DNA from: Pseudomonadota bacterium
GTDB lineage: Bacteria; Pseudomonadota; Gammaproteobacteria; Steroidobacterales; Steroidobacteraceae
DNA: 64,000 nucleotides
NCBI GenBank assembly: GCA_023391335.1
Contig: JAEWBG010000033.1
Coordinates: 1 to 64,000 of the forward strand
Reading direction: 5' to 3'
Under the pieces are notes generated by a model that searched no databases, had not been told where the DNA came from, and worked only from the letters and a program-made list of their open reading frames with translations. This document shows positions 34,903 to 42,861 of this stretch, in pieces (position 1 is the stretch's first letter; the number at the start of each line of letters is the position of its first letter). The position numbers and the translations under genes were made by a program.

Positions 34903-36093
34903 CTAATGTTTTTTGAGCGAACGATCCCAAGACTTCGCCACGTCCAGCACTCGCTCCACGAAGTCGTCGTACTCGTCGTTTGGCTGGGTCACTAACCGGA
35001 CCGCGACGAGCCGTGTTTGGGGCACGACTACGATGAAGTTACCCGCGCCGCTCGCACTGAATGCCGTCATCGGACCCAATTCCAAGTGGAAGATCGTGCC
35101 CATCCTGATCGAATGTTCCTGTGCAGTCGCATAGAACGTCTCGAATTCATCGTCCGAGAGGACGTGGTGCAGAGCTGCGACGAGCGATTCTGAGCTATCG
35201 AACGACTTGCCTTCCAGACGCGACATTTTTGCGACGACATCCGGCTGCAGAGCCAATTTGCGGATGAGCTCGATGCTCGCTGCATCCACGCTCAACCGAA
35301 TCCACGCGGGCGTACGCATCCAGAGCAGCCCGTATTCCACGCTTTGGTTCGTCTGCGGATTCAGCATCTCGTCGATGAACGATTCGGGCACGATCTGGCG
35401 ATCGATCCACTTACCTTTGTCTAACACCAGTTGACCGATCTTCGCTGCATCATCGGCACTCAAGGTCAATCCAGTGGATCCCGGCGCGTTGCCAGCAGCA
35501 TCGTGTTGCCAGGACGCTGCTTGGAATCCGAGACGCGCGAACAACTCGCGTTCAATGTATTCGTCAGCGGGAATGTCTGCGGCTTTGCCGATGATGCCCA
35601 TCAGCAAGTCGACCGCGGCGTCGCTCTGCGAAAACGTCTCGCCAGGATCGCTCGTCAGTTCCGCCGCGAGCGCGTAACGCACGACATCGGGAGGCGTAGC
35701 AGTGACACTTGCGTCGTCGTGCAAACCAGATGTCTGATTCAGCAGCATACGAACGGTCACGAGACGTTTTCGGCCTTGATTCCACTCCGGGTAAAACCGA
35801 TAGACCGGGGTATCGAGCGATTCCAATTGCCCCTCGCGCAGCAGCGCTCCGATGCCTAAGGCCACCAGTGATTGAGTGGCGGATTGCAAATCGATGCTTT
35901 GCGAGCCCACGTCGCGGTCGCGGTACTCGCCCACTTGCTTTCCATCTCGCAGCAACAGCACCGCGGCGCTGTGCGTTTGCTCGCCACGAGCAATCAGTTT
36001 CTTAACCTCTGCCCGAGACGACGCGCTCGCCACACCTGCTGCAAACAACGCGATGCACGCAAAAATGAGTTTCGCGAACGAGCTCTTGATCAA
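34903..36093 (-). CDS. Exported serine-hydrolase/beta-lactamase-fold protein lacking catalytic residues
   Basis: A 396-residue exported protein (signal peptide MIKSSFAKLIFACIALFAAGVASA) with the overall class C beta-lactamase/penicillin-binding fold: MLLNQTSGLHDD, GLTLSADDAAKIGQLVLDKG and FIVVVPQTRLVAVRL. The catalytic SxxK is Ser71-Ala-Thr-Gln74, so the Lys is replaced by Gln (CAA at 35872-35874 on the minus strand). The YxN position reads QSD and the usual H/K-x-G near the C-terminus is altered. All three active-site motifs are lost, so a non-catalytic role is likely. It overlaps rhaK by 4 nt and is the last gene of the rhamnose operon. Confidence 0.78.
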   Translation of the reverse strand: MIKSSFAKLIFACIALFAAGVASASSRAEVKKLIARGEQTHSAAVLLLRDGKQVGEYRDRDVGSQSIDLQSATQSLVALGIGALLREGQLESLDTPVYRFYPEWNQGRKRLVTVRMLLNQTSGLHDDASVTATPPDVVRYALAAELTSDPGETFSQSDAAVDLLMGIIGKAADIPADEYIERELFARLGFQAASWQHDAAGNAPGSTGLTLSADDAAKIGQLVLDKGKWIDRQIVPESFIDEMLNPQTNQSVEYGLLWMRTPAWIRLSVDAASIELIRKLALQPDVVAKMSRLEGKSFDSSESLVAALHHVLSDDEFETFYATAQEHSIRMGTIFHLELGPMTAFSASGAGNFIVVVPQTRLVAVRLVTQPNDEYDDFVERVLDVAKSWDRSLKKH

Positions 36094-37454
36094 GTGGACG
36101 GTTCCTTAGCCGTAAGTTCGCGCCAACGTGCGCGGTAGTGATCGAAACCCGAAATATCCAGCGGCTGCGCTGGCTCCGAAGGTTCGCATGGCTGCACTTG
36201 CGCACCCGCAAGAAAGCAGACGCCTGCCAACTCCGCAGCGGAGCTTACTAGAACCCGCCGCGAGCGATCGCAACTTGCGAGCAGGCGATTGAAAAACGGA
36301 TTGCGAGCAAAAGGTCCGTCGATGAAGACGTTCTGCTGGAATCCAAGCGATTCGATCAACGCGTCGGTCATCAGAACGGAGTAAAGCGTGGCCACAGCCG
36401 CGGATCCGCCACGGCCTGCATCTTGCAAGCCGATGACACTGCCGTGCCGCGAAGCGAACGGACCTGAACCGACGAACGCGGGTAGCGCCATAGCGCCGGT
36501 TTCAATGCTCCGCGCAATAGCGGTCAGGTCGGCATCCTCGCGAGTGCCCGCGATCAACTCATACTCGCGGCCACCCATGTACCGCGCGGTCGGCACCGCG
36601 GAGCCGAATACGTCTACGTTGGCAAGCATGTCTCGCTGTTCTTGCAGCATCGCAAGTTCGCCGCCATTACTCATCGCAATGGTCCAAGTGCCGCTCGAGA
36701 CGATCGTGAAGCCTTCATCCTCACGCCCGAGCAGAACCTTGAGGTACGACGCATTCGAATCGTGCACGCCGCACACCACACGACACGACAGCGGCAGTCC
36801 TGTCGCAGCGGCGAAGGCTGGGGTCACTGTCCCCAGTGTGTCTCCGGCGAATTGAATCGGCGGAAACAGATCGGCCCAATTCTGATCGATGGCCAAACTC
36901 GAATAGGCGCATTCACCCGGCAGCCACAAATCCGTATGACAACCCAGCGAACTCACCTCGCTCGCGATTACACCGCAGCATCGCCACGCCCAGTATTGGG
37001 GATACAGCAATGCGTGCGTCACTCGTGCGAATACATCAGCATGTTTGGTTTGTAAGAAGAAGAGTTGCCGACCCAAGTTGAGGCCAAGCGACAGATCCGG
37101 CGAATACGTTTTCATGAATCCATCGCGCCGCTCGCGATAGGCATCGGCGACCGAATCAAATTGGGCGTCCTCGTAGTCGCATGCGGCAATCACGTCATGG
37201 TGCTTATCGAGCAACACCGCCGCCGCACCGTGCGCTACCGGTACGATTGCACTCACAACTCCGACGTCGGGCGCCGCTGCAAGCGTTCGCACCAGCCATT
37301 CTTCGATCGCGAAGAGATCGAGTTGTGCGCCGAGATCGTTGCGAACGATTCGATTCGCGCGTGCCGCGGTGAACGTTCGCTCGCCGGTATTGCTGTCGAT
37401 CAACGACAGCTTGGAGTTCGTCTTGCCGATATCGATGAGCGCGATGATGGACAC
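36090..37454 (-). CDS. rhaK: FGGY-family sugar kinase, probable L-rhamnulokinase RhaK
   Basis: Phosphorylates L-rhamnulose in the rhizobial-type pathway. The 454-residue product has the N-terminal phosphate motif IDIGKTNSKLSLID and the FGGY fold with GVHDSNASYLK and SSGTWTIAMS. The frame is open to 37532, but GTG at 37454, 4 nt after the permease stop, begins at the conserved strand. Context (rhamnose ABC genes upstream, aldolase and isomerase divergent) decides the substrate. In Rhizobium leguminosarum RhaK is also needed for rhamnose uptake. Confidence 0.85.
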   Translation of the reverse strand: MSIIALIDIGKTNSKLSLIDSNTGERTFTAARANRIVRNDLGAQLDLFAIEEWLVRTLAAAPDVGVVSAIVPVAHGAAAVLLDKHHDVIAACDYEDAQFDSVADAYRERRDGFMKTYSPDLSLGLNLGRQLFFLQTKHADVFARVTHALLYPQYWAWRCCGVIASEVSSLGCHTDLWLPGECAYSSLAIDQNWADLFPPIQFAGDTLGTVTPAFAAATGLPLSCRVVCGVHDSNASYLKVLLGREDEGFTIVSSGTWTIAMSNGGELAMLQEQRDMLANVDVFGSAVPTARYMGGREYELIAGTREDADLTAIARSIETGAMALPAFVGSGPFASRHGSVIGLQDAGRGGSAAVATLYSVLMTDALIESLGFQQNVFIDGPFARNPFFNRLLASCDRSRRVLVSSAAELAGVCFLAGAQVQPCEPSEPAQPLDISGFDHYRARWRELTAKEPST

Positions 37455-37458
37455 GGAT

Positions 37459-38409
37459 TCATCCCGGCTGTGCAGATCGTGCGCCGCGCTGGAGAGTTGG
37501 AATTGCGACCACCGCGATGAGCAACACTCCAACGAAGATCGACATCACGATGCCCGGCACGTTCATCAAGCCAAGACCGAAGTTGATCAGCCCTAGAATG
37601 ACTGCCGCAAGTACGACGCCCAAGATCCGGCCTTTGCCGCCCCAGACCGAAATCCCACCGAGCACAACCATACTGATGATCTCGAGCTCCCAACCTTGCG
37701 CAATCGAAGGCCGGGTCGATCCGAGCCGCGAAGTGAGCATCACCGCAGCAAGCCCGCACAACGTTCCGGTCGCGCAGAACAGCCAGGATTTATAGCGATC
37801 CACCGCGATACCCGAGTAGCGCGTAGCTGTCGCATTCGCACCGATTGCATAGATCGCACGCCCCCAGCGCGTGTAGTGCAGGAGCAGTGCTGCCGTAATG
37901 GCAATTGCGAGGAATACGATCAGCTCCCACGACATCGGCCCCACTGCATAGCCTTGTCCGAAATTCGCAAAGCTCTGCGGATAATCTTTGAGCACTCGAT
38001 CGCCGAGAATGGCGTAAGCCGCGCCGCGAAAAAGGGTCATCGTGCCGATCGTGGTCACGATGGAAGGAACCCGAGCGATTGTCACCAAGACACCGTTGAC
38101 GGCACCGCACGCGAACCCGACGATGAGTCCAACGGCCAACAGAACGCCCGACCCATAGCCCTGGGCTGCCGCCGACCCCATCGCAACCGAAGCAAGCGCC
38201 ATGATCGCCGCGACGGAGATGTCGATCTCACCGGCAATCACCAGCAGCGCGAGCGGCAAGGCAACGATGCCCCGCTCGGTGAAATTGAAGCTCGCATCCG
38301 ACAGCGTCCACACATCGAGGAAGTACGGCGAAAGGATTGCGAAGGCCGTGAACTCGATGATCAACACCAGCGCGAGTGTGGTCTCCCATTGTTTGAAGAG
38401 ATGCTTCAT
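37459..38409 (-). CDS. rhaQ: Rhamnose ABC transporter permease (RhaQ-like)
   Basis: Inner-membrane permease of the RbsC/branched-chain superfamily, 316 aa with about 8-10 hydrophobic spans. It has GEIDISVAAIMALASVAMG and the glycine-rich GLAAVMLTSRLGSTRP...LEIISMVVLGGISVWGGKG loop that contacts the ATPase. It overlaps rhaP by 4 nt (38406-38409), so the two permeases are probably translated together as a heterodimer. Which of the pair is called P or Q follows gene order in rhizobia and is not functionally meaningful. Confidence 0.9.
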   Translation of the reverse strand: MKHLFKQWETTLALVLIIEFTAFAILSPYFLDVWTLSDASFNFTERGIVALPLALLVIAGEIDISVAAIMALASVAMGSAAAQGYGSGVLLAVGLIVGFACGAVNGVLVTIARVPSIVTTIGTMTLFRGAAYAILGDRVLKDYPQSFANFGQGYAVGPMSWELIVFLAIAITAALLLHYTRWGRAIYAIGANATATRYSGIAVDRYKSWLFCATGTLCGLAAVMLTSRLGSTRPSIAQGWELEIISMVVLGGISVWGGKGRILGVVLAAVILGLINFGLGLMNVPGIVMSIFVGVLLIAVVAIPTLQRGARSAQPG

Positions 38410-39389
38410 GCCGCGTTCTCTAAGATGGTCCGCCGCTGCTCACGCGAGACACTCAATACCACCGCAACCAAAATCACTACTCCATTGATGAACATTTGCC
38501 AGAACGCCGAAACGCCGACGAGCGGCAACGCGTTCTTGATCACCCCCAAAAACAAGCAGCCAAGCACGACACCGACTACGGTTCCGGTGCCGCCTGCGAT
38601 CGCGACACCTCCCACCAAGCACGCGGCGATCACCTGCAATTCGAAGCCAAGCGCCACATCGGTGTAAGCGACTGCGAACCGAGCCACCCACAAGTAACCG
38701 CACAGTCCTGCGATGGCACCACTGATCACGTAGCTCCAGAACTGCACTCTGCCCGGCTCAATTCCAGCAAACTGCGCTGCGTGCGGGTTGCCGCCGACCA
38801 CATAGAAGTTGCGAGCGGCGCGCAAAGAGCGCAGCGAGACGAAGAAGACGACCGAAACCAGAATCGCCGACCACGCGAGTGTCGATAGGCCCAACCATTC
38901 TCGACGGACGAAATCGACGAACGCGGCTGTCATCTCGTTTTCATTGACCCAGGTTCCATGGGAGAGGACGTAAATACAGCCGCGATAAATCGACATCGTG
39001 CCCAACGTGATGACGATGGGCGGTAGTCGCAATTTCCAGATGAGGATGCCGTTGACTGCACCCAAGCACGCACCAAGTGCAGCAGAAAGGAGCAGTAGCA
39101 CACCGATGCCGATGCCCGGCCACGCACTATTGACCAGCGCGGCCACCATGCCGGTGAACGCGAGATTCGCGGCAACGGATAGGTCGATACCGCGCGTCAG
39201 AATCACGAGCATCTGACCGAGCGCCAGCAGAATTAGAATTGCCGAGTCGTCGAGGAGCTGCGCCACATTTGCGGGCGCCGCAAATGCAGGGAACCGAGCA
39301 GCTACCGCTCCAAAGAGCACCACGACCACTGCCGCGAGCACTGCGTCTCGACGTGAAGACTCGGACCACCGCCGCATTGCGCGCCTCAC
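38406..39389 (-). CDS. rhaP: Rhamnose ABC transporter permease (RhaP-like)
   Basis: Second permease, 327 aa, multiple membrane spans. It has LTRGIDLSVAANLAFTGMVAAL, LRLPPIVITLGTMSIYRG and the EAA-like loop ELQVIAACLVGGVAIAGGTGTVVG. Paralogous to the downstream permease. Its start overlaps the ATPase stop by 4 nt, continuing the tightly packed operon. Confidence 0.9.
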   Translation of the reverse strand: MRRAMRRWSESSRRDAVLAAVVVVLFGAVAARFPAFAAPANVAQLLDDSAILILLALGQMLVILTRGIDLSVAANLAFTGMVAALVNSAWPGIGIGVLLLLSAALGACLGAVNGILIWKLRLPPIVITLGTMSIYRGCIYVLSHGTWVNENEMTAAFVDFVRREWLGLSTLAWSAILVSVVFFVSLRSLRAARNFYVVGGNPHAAQFAGIEPGRVQFWSYVISGAIAGLCGYLWVARFAVAYTDVALGFELQVIAACLVGGVAIAGGTGTVVGVVLGCLFLGVIKNALPLVGVSAFWQMFINGVVILVAVVLSVSREQRRTILENAA

Positions 39390-40867
39390 GCGTCCGTCGC
39401 CGCGCGAAGAATATCTTCGCTATTTGCATCCGTGCGGTCGAAGATGCGGCGCACTCGACCTCGCCGCATGACCACTATCCGGTCGGACATCGCCAACACT
39501 TCCGGCAAGTCCGACGAAATCAGAATCACCGTATTGCCTTGCTGCGCGAATTCGCTCGTGACGGCATGAACCGCAGCTTTGGCTCCCACATCGATGCCGC
39601 GGGTCGGCTCGTCCAAGATCAAGATTCGCGGCTTGCGTGCGAGCCATTTGGCTATCACGACCTTTTGCTGATTGCCGCCCGAGAGTTCCTGCAATTGTTG
39701 CGCCGGCGTCTGCGCCTTGATTGCCAAGCGCGCAATCCAGTCGGCAGCCAATTCATGCTCAAGTTGGACGCGAAACCAGCCGCGCTTGCTTAGGGATCGC
39801 AAATTCGGCAACGCGACGTTCTGCGCAATCGAGAACGGCAGGATGGCGCCTTGATGCTGCCGATCTTCTGGGACATACGCGAAGCCCGCGCGCAGCGCAT
39901 CCGCAGCGGAATTCATCGCGACCTGAACTCCATCGACGATCACCGCACCGCTGTCGAACGGAACCAATCCGAACAATGCATGTGCCAATTCCGAACGGCC
40001 TGCACCCACCAAGCCATAGATGCCGAGAATCTCGCCGGCCTTCGCCTCGAATGACACCTCCGCAAATTCGCCGACGCGCGAAAGTTTTTCGACTCGGAGC
40101 CTTTCCTGCGCTGTGGGCGTGGAGGTTTTGGGAAAGAGTTGTGCGATCTCGCGCCCGACCATCATGCGGATCAGTTCATTGCGATCGATGTCGCGGAGAT
40201 CTCCTTCGCCTACAGCGACTCCGTCTCTGAACACGCTGTAGCGATCGGCAAGACGGTAGATTTCTTCGAATTTGTGACTGATGAACAGCACCGCGCAACC
40301 CTTATCGCGCAAGTCGCGAGCGATGCGAAAGAGTTCTTCGGCTTCGGCATGCGACAAGGATGCTGTCGGCTCATCGAGAATGAGCACACGTGCATCTGCA
40401 GTCAGCGCTCTCGCGATTTGCACGATGTGTTTCTGCGCCGTACTCAACGTACCCACGCGAGCATCGGGATCGAGCTCGCAGTGCATGGAATCCAAAACGG
40501 TGCGCGCACGAGCACGCATACCGCGCCAATCGATCCAGCGCGAGGCGGCATGCTTCGCACTCACGAACAAGTTTTCCGCGACACTCAAGTTGTCGAAGAC
40601 GACGCATTCCTGATGCACCACGGCGATGCCGAACTCTTCGGCTGCGCGAGGCGAATCGATACGCACGGGCTTGCCATCGAGCACGATCTCGCCCGCATCG
40701 GGAGCGTGATAGCCGGCCAGGATCTTCACCAACGTGGATTTGCCCGCGCCGTTTTCGCCGATCAGCGCCGTTACCCGCCCGCCAAATAAATCCAAGCTGG
40801 CCTCGGCGAGTGCGCGCGCACCACCGAACGACTTGGCAACGTGACGGAGCGAAAGCAGCGGCTGCAC
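39386..40867 (-). CDS. rhaT: Rhamnose ABC transporter ATP-binding protein (RhaT-like)
   Basis: Double-ATPase subunit of a sugar importer (RbsA/XylG type), 493 aa. The N-terminal half has Walker A GENGAGKST, signature LSTAQ and Walker B VLILDEPTAS. The C-terminal half has a degenerate Walker A (GLVGAGRSE) but intact signature LSGGNQQK and ILILDEPTRG, as is normal for this class. The ORF extends to 41068, but that part overlaps rhaS and is not ATPase sequence. The GTG at 40867, 8 nt after the rhaS stop, begins at the conserved strand. Confidence 0.92.
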   Translation of the reverse strand: MQPLLSLRHVAKSFGGARALAEASLDLFGGRVTALIGENGAGKSTLVKILAGYHAPDAGEIVLDGKPVRIDSPRAAEEFGIAVVHQECVVFDNLSVAENLFVSAKHAASRWIDWRGMRARARTVLDSMHCELDPDARVGTLSTAQKHIVQIARALTADARVLILDEPTASLSHAEAEELFRIARDLRDKGCAVLFISHKFEEIYRLADRYSVFRDGVAVGEGDLRDIDRNELIRMMVGREIAQLFPKTSTPTAQERLRVEKLSRVGEFAEVSFEAKAGEILGIYGLVGAGRSELAHALFGLVPFDSGAVIVDGVQVAMNSAADALRAGFAYVPEDRQHQGAILPFSIAQNVALPNLRSLSKRGWFRVQLEHELAADWIARLAIKAQTPAQQLQELSGGNQQKVVIAKWLARKPRILILDEPTRGIDVGAKAAVHAVTSEFAQQGNTVILISSDLPEVLAMSDRIVVMRRGRVRRIFDRTDANSEDILRAATDA

Positions 40868-40875
40868 GAAATGCG

Positions 40876-41880
40876 TCAGAAAATCTTGGCAAACTGCGCG
40901 ATGTTGCTCGCGTCGTAGATGAATGGCTTGGCCATCGCACCCACACCGTCGGTGCCGAATGCGACGCTGCCGAGTCGCCCTGTCGAGATAGGTTGCGCGA
41001 CGCTGTCGCCGCGAGCTAGGTGAACGGCAACTTGAGTGGCCGCATATCCCAAATCGATCGGATTCCAAATCGCGAACTTGGGCACGACTGCCTTTTCGAC
41101 GTAGCCCGCAAGTTCAGACGGCAAACCCAAGCCCGTCACTCGAACCTTTCCCGTGAGCCCCTGATCCTCGACGGCACGCGCGGCTGCGACGATGCCGATG
41201 GAACTCAAGGAAACCACGACGGCAAGATCCGGGCGCTGTTTGAGCAACGCGACGGTTTCTCGATACGACTTGTCGGACACATCGTCGCCATACACGACCG
41301 CAACCAGCTCGAGCCCAGGATACTCAGGCAAGGCCTTTTTCATTTGCTCGAGCCACGCGTTTTGATTCGTGGACGTTGGCGTCGCAGAGACAACTGCGAT
41401 CTTGCCCTTACCTTCGGACGCAAGCTCCGCGGATAGCTGAGCCACCGTTTGCCCAATGAGCACATCCGACGACGGGGCCAGATGCACCAAGCGACCTTCC
41501 TTCGCCACTGCGGAGTCATACGACATGACTTTGATGCCACGCTGCATCGCACGTTTGAGCGTCGGCACCAGCGCATCGGGATCGTTTGCAGAAATCGCAA
41601 TCGCATCCACGTGTTGCGCGACGAGTGCATTCACGACTTCGATTTGCCCTTCCGCAGTCGGCGTCGTGGGGCCGGTGAAGATCACTTGCGCACCAAGTTC
41701 GGCAGCAGCTTCATCTGCGCCTTTATGGACCGCGTCGAAGAAGCCGTTGCCCAGCGACTTCGCGACCACGCCCACGCGGATCGGCGTTTTCGCTTGCGGC
41801 TGCGGCGACTTCGAGCAACCGGCCGCAAGAGCGGCAACCAATGTCACCACGCACGCGAACAACTTTCGTTTGCTCTGCAT
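40876..41880 (-). CDS. rhaS: Rhamnose ABC transporter substrate-binding lipoprotein (RhaS-like)
   Basis: Periplasmic sugar-binding protein, 334 aa, with a lipoprotein signal ending LAAGC (Cys22). It has the type-I periplasmic-binding-protein fold: RVGVVAKSLGNGFFDAVHKGADEAAAEL, EVVNALVAQHVDAIAISANDPDAL. A lipidated binding protein is unusual in Proteobacteria, where most are soluble, but not unique. The L-rhamnose specificity is inferred from the operon. First transport gene, 33 nt after rhaR. Confidence 0.9.
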   Translation of the reverse strand: MQSKRKLFACVVTLVAALAAGCSKSPQPQAKTPIRVGVVAKSLGNGFFDAVHKGADEAAAELGAQVIFTGPTTPTAEGQIEVVNALVAQHVDAIAISANDPDALVPTLKRAMQRGIKVMSYDSAVAKEGRLVHLAPSSDVLIGQTVAQLSAELASEGKGKIAVVSATPTSTNQNAWLEQMKKALPEYPGLELVAVVYGDDVSDKSYRETVALLKQRPDLAVVVSLSSIGIVAAARAVEDQGLTGKVRVTGLGLPSELAGYVEKAVVPKFAIWNPIDLGYAATQVAVHLARGDSVAQPISTGRLGSVAFGTDGVGAMAKPFIYDASNIAQFAKIF

Positions 41881-41913
41881 GCATCCCCCTTTTTAGTTTC
41901 GTTTTGCGCTTAC

Positions 41914-42717
41914 TTATGCCGGCTGCCGCAAGGCGTCTTCTTCGCTGACCGTTGCGATGATGACGTTGATGCCCGCGGCTCTGAATGGATCCAGCTCTTC
42001 GCGAGTCGCACTGTCATCTGTGATCAAGGTCGAGATGCGATCGATCCCCGCCACGATCATCGATGACTTGCGGCGCAACTTGGAGCTGTCGGCCATCACC
42101 ACCACGTGCTCCGTGCGTTTCAACAGCTTGGTATGCGCTTGGACGATCAACGGATCGGCTTCCATGATTCCGAAGTGATTCAATCCGTAGCATCCAGTGA
42201 ACAGCTTGTGACCCCAAAAACTTTCGGTGGTGTCGTTTTCGAAGGGACTGAGCACGATGTTCTGCTCGCGGAAAATCGTGCCGCCGGGCAGCGAAATGCG
42301 ATTGCGGCTGGTCGCGAGCAATTTCGCGGCGATGGGAAACGAGTTCGTGAGAATGTCGAGATCGGCATTGGCCAAGAACTCGACCAACGCGAAGGTCGTG
42401 GTCCCGCCGTTGATGATGATGCTCTCACCGGGTTGGATCAGTTCGGCGGCGGCGCGGGCAATCGCGCGCTTTTGCGGCACATTGATGTCTTGGCTCAGCG
42501 CGAAGGGCATGCCGACCAGATGCGCCTGATTGCGCGGTCGCACTGCTTCGGCCCCGCCGCGAATCCGCTTCACCTCACCGCGTTCGGCGAGCGTATTGAT
42601 GTCGCGCCGAATCGTCGCTTCTGAGGCGCCGAGGAGCTCCAGCAAATCGGTGACGCTCACGATCGAGCGTTCCTCGACCAGCTTGAGAATTAGGTTGTGC
42701 CGCTCGCGCTCTAACAC
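41914..42717 (-). CDS. rhaR: DeoR family regulator of rhamnose catabolism
   Basis: A 267-residue DeoR-type repressor. The N-terminal winged HTH (about 3-58) has LLELLGASEATIRRDINTLAERGEVKRIRGG, and the C-terminal sugar-phosphate sensor domain has INGGTTTFALVEFL. The longer ORF from 42762 is less likely because GTG at 42717 is preceded by GAGGAGGGG at good spacing. It heads the operon and is divergent from the aldolase gene, so the intergenic region 42718-42861 probably holds its operators. Confidence 0.9.
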   Translation of the reverse strand: MLERERHNLILKLVEERSIVSVTDLLELLGASEATIRRDINTLAERGEVKRIRGGAEAVRPRNQAHLVGMPFALSQDINVPQKRAIARAAAELIQPGESIIINGGTTTFALVEFLANADLDILTNSFPIAAKLLATSRNRISLPGGTIFREQNIVLSPFENDTTESFWGHKLFTGCYGLNHFGIMEADPLIVQAHTKLLKRTEHVVVMADSSKLRRKSSMIVAGIDRISTLITDDSATREELDPFRAAGINVIIATVSEEDALRQPA

Positions 42718-42767
42718 CGTTCTTCCCCTCCTCTCATATATATCCCGTGTGCCGCGCCGCACGTCGT

Positions 42768-42805
42768 GATCGATTATGCGCGTGATTGATTGTATATGAT
42801 CAGTT
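42768..42805. promoter_or_regulatory. Three direct repeats in the rhaR/rhaD intergenic region
   Basis: tgatcgatt (42768-42776), tgattgatt (42783-42791) and tgatcagtt (42797-42805) are spaced 15 and 14 bp start to start, between divergent operons. DeoR-type repressors often bind tandem repeats, so these are candidate RhaR sites. Inference only. Confidence 0.4.
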
Positions 42806-42861
42806 CGTATGGTACACAGCGAATCTTTATTGCGTCAGCCGATTAATAGCAGAGGAAGTGA

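Noticed and set aside
37696..38667. 323-codon plus-strand frame
   Set aside because: Antisense to rhaQ and rhaP; Arg/His-rich with no membrane or domain pattern.
40868..41068. N-terminal extension of the rhamnose ABC ATPase
   Set aside because: It overlaps the binding-protein gene and has no ATPase similarity; GTG at 40867 fits both family and spacing.
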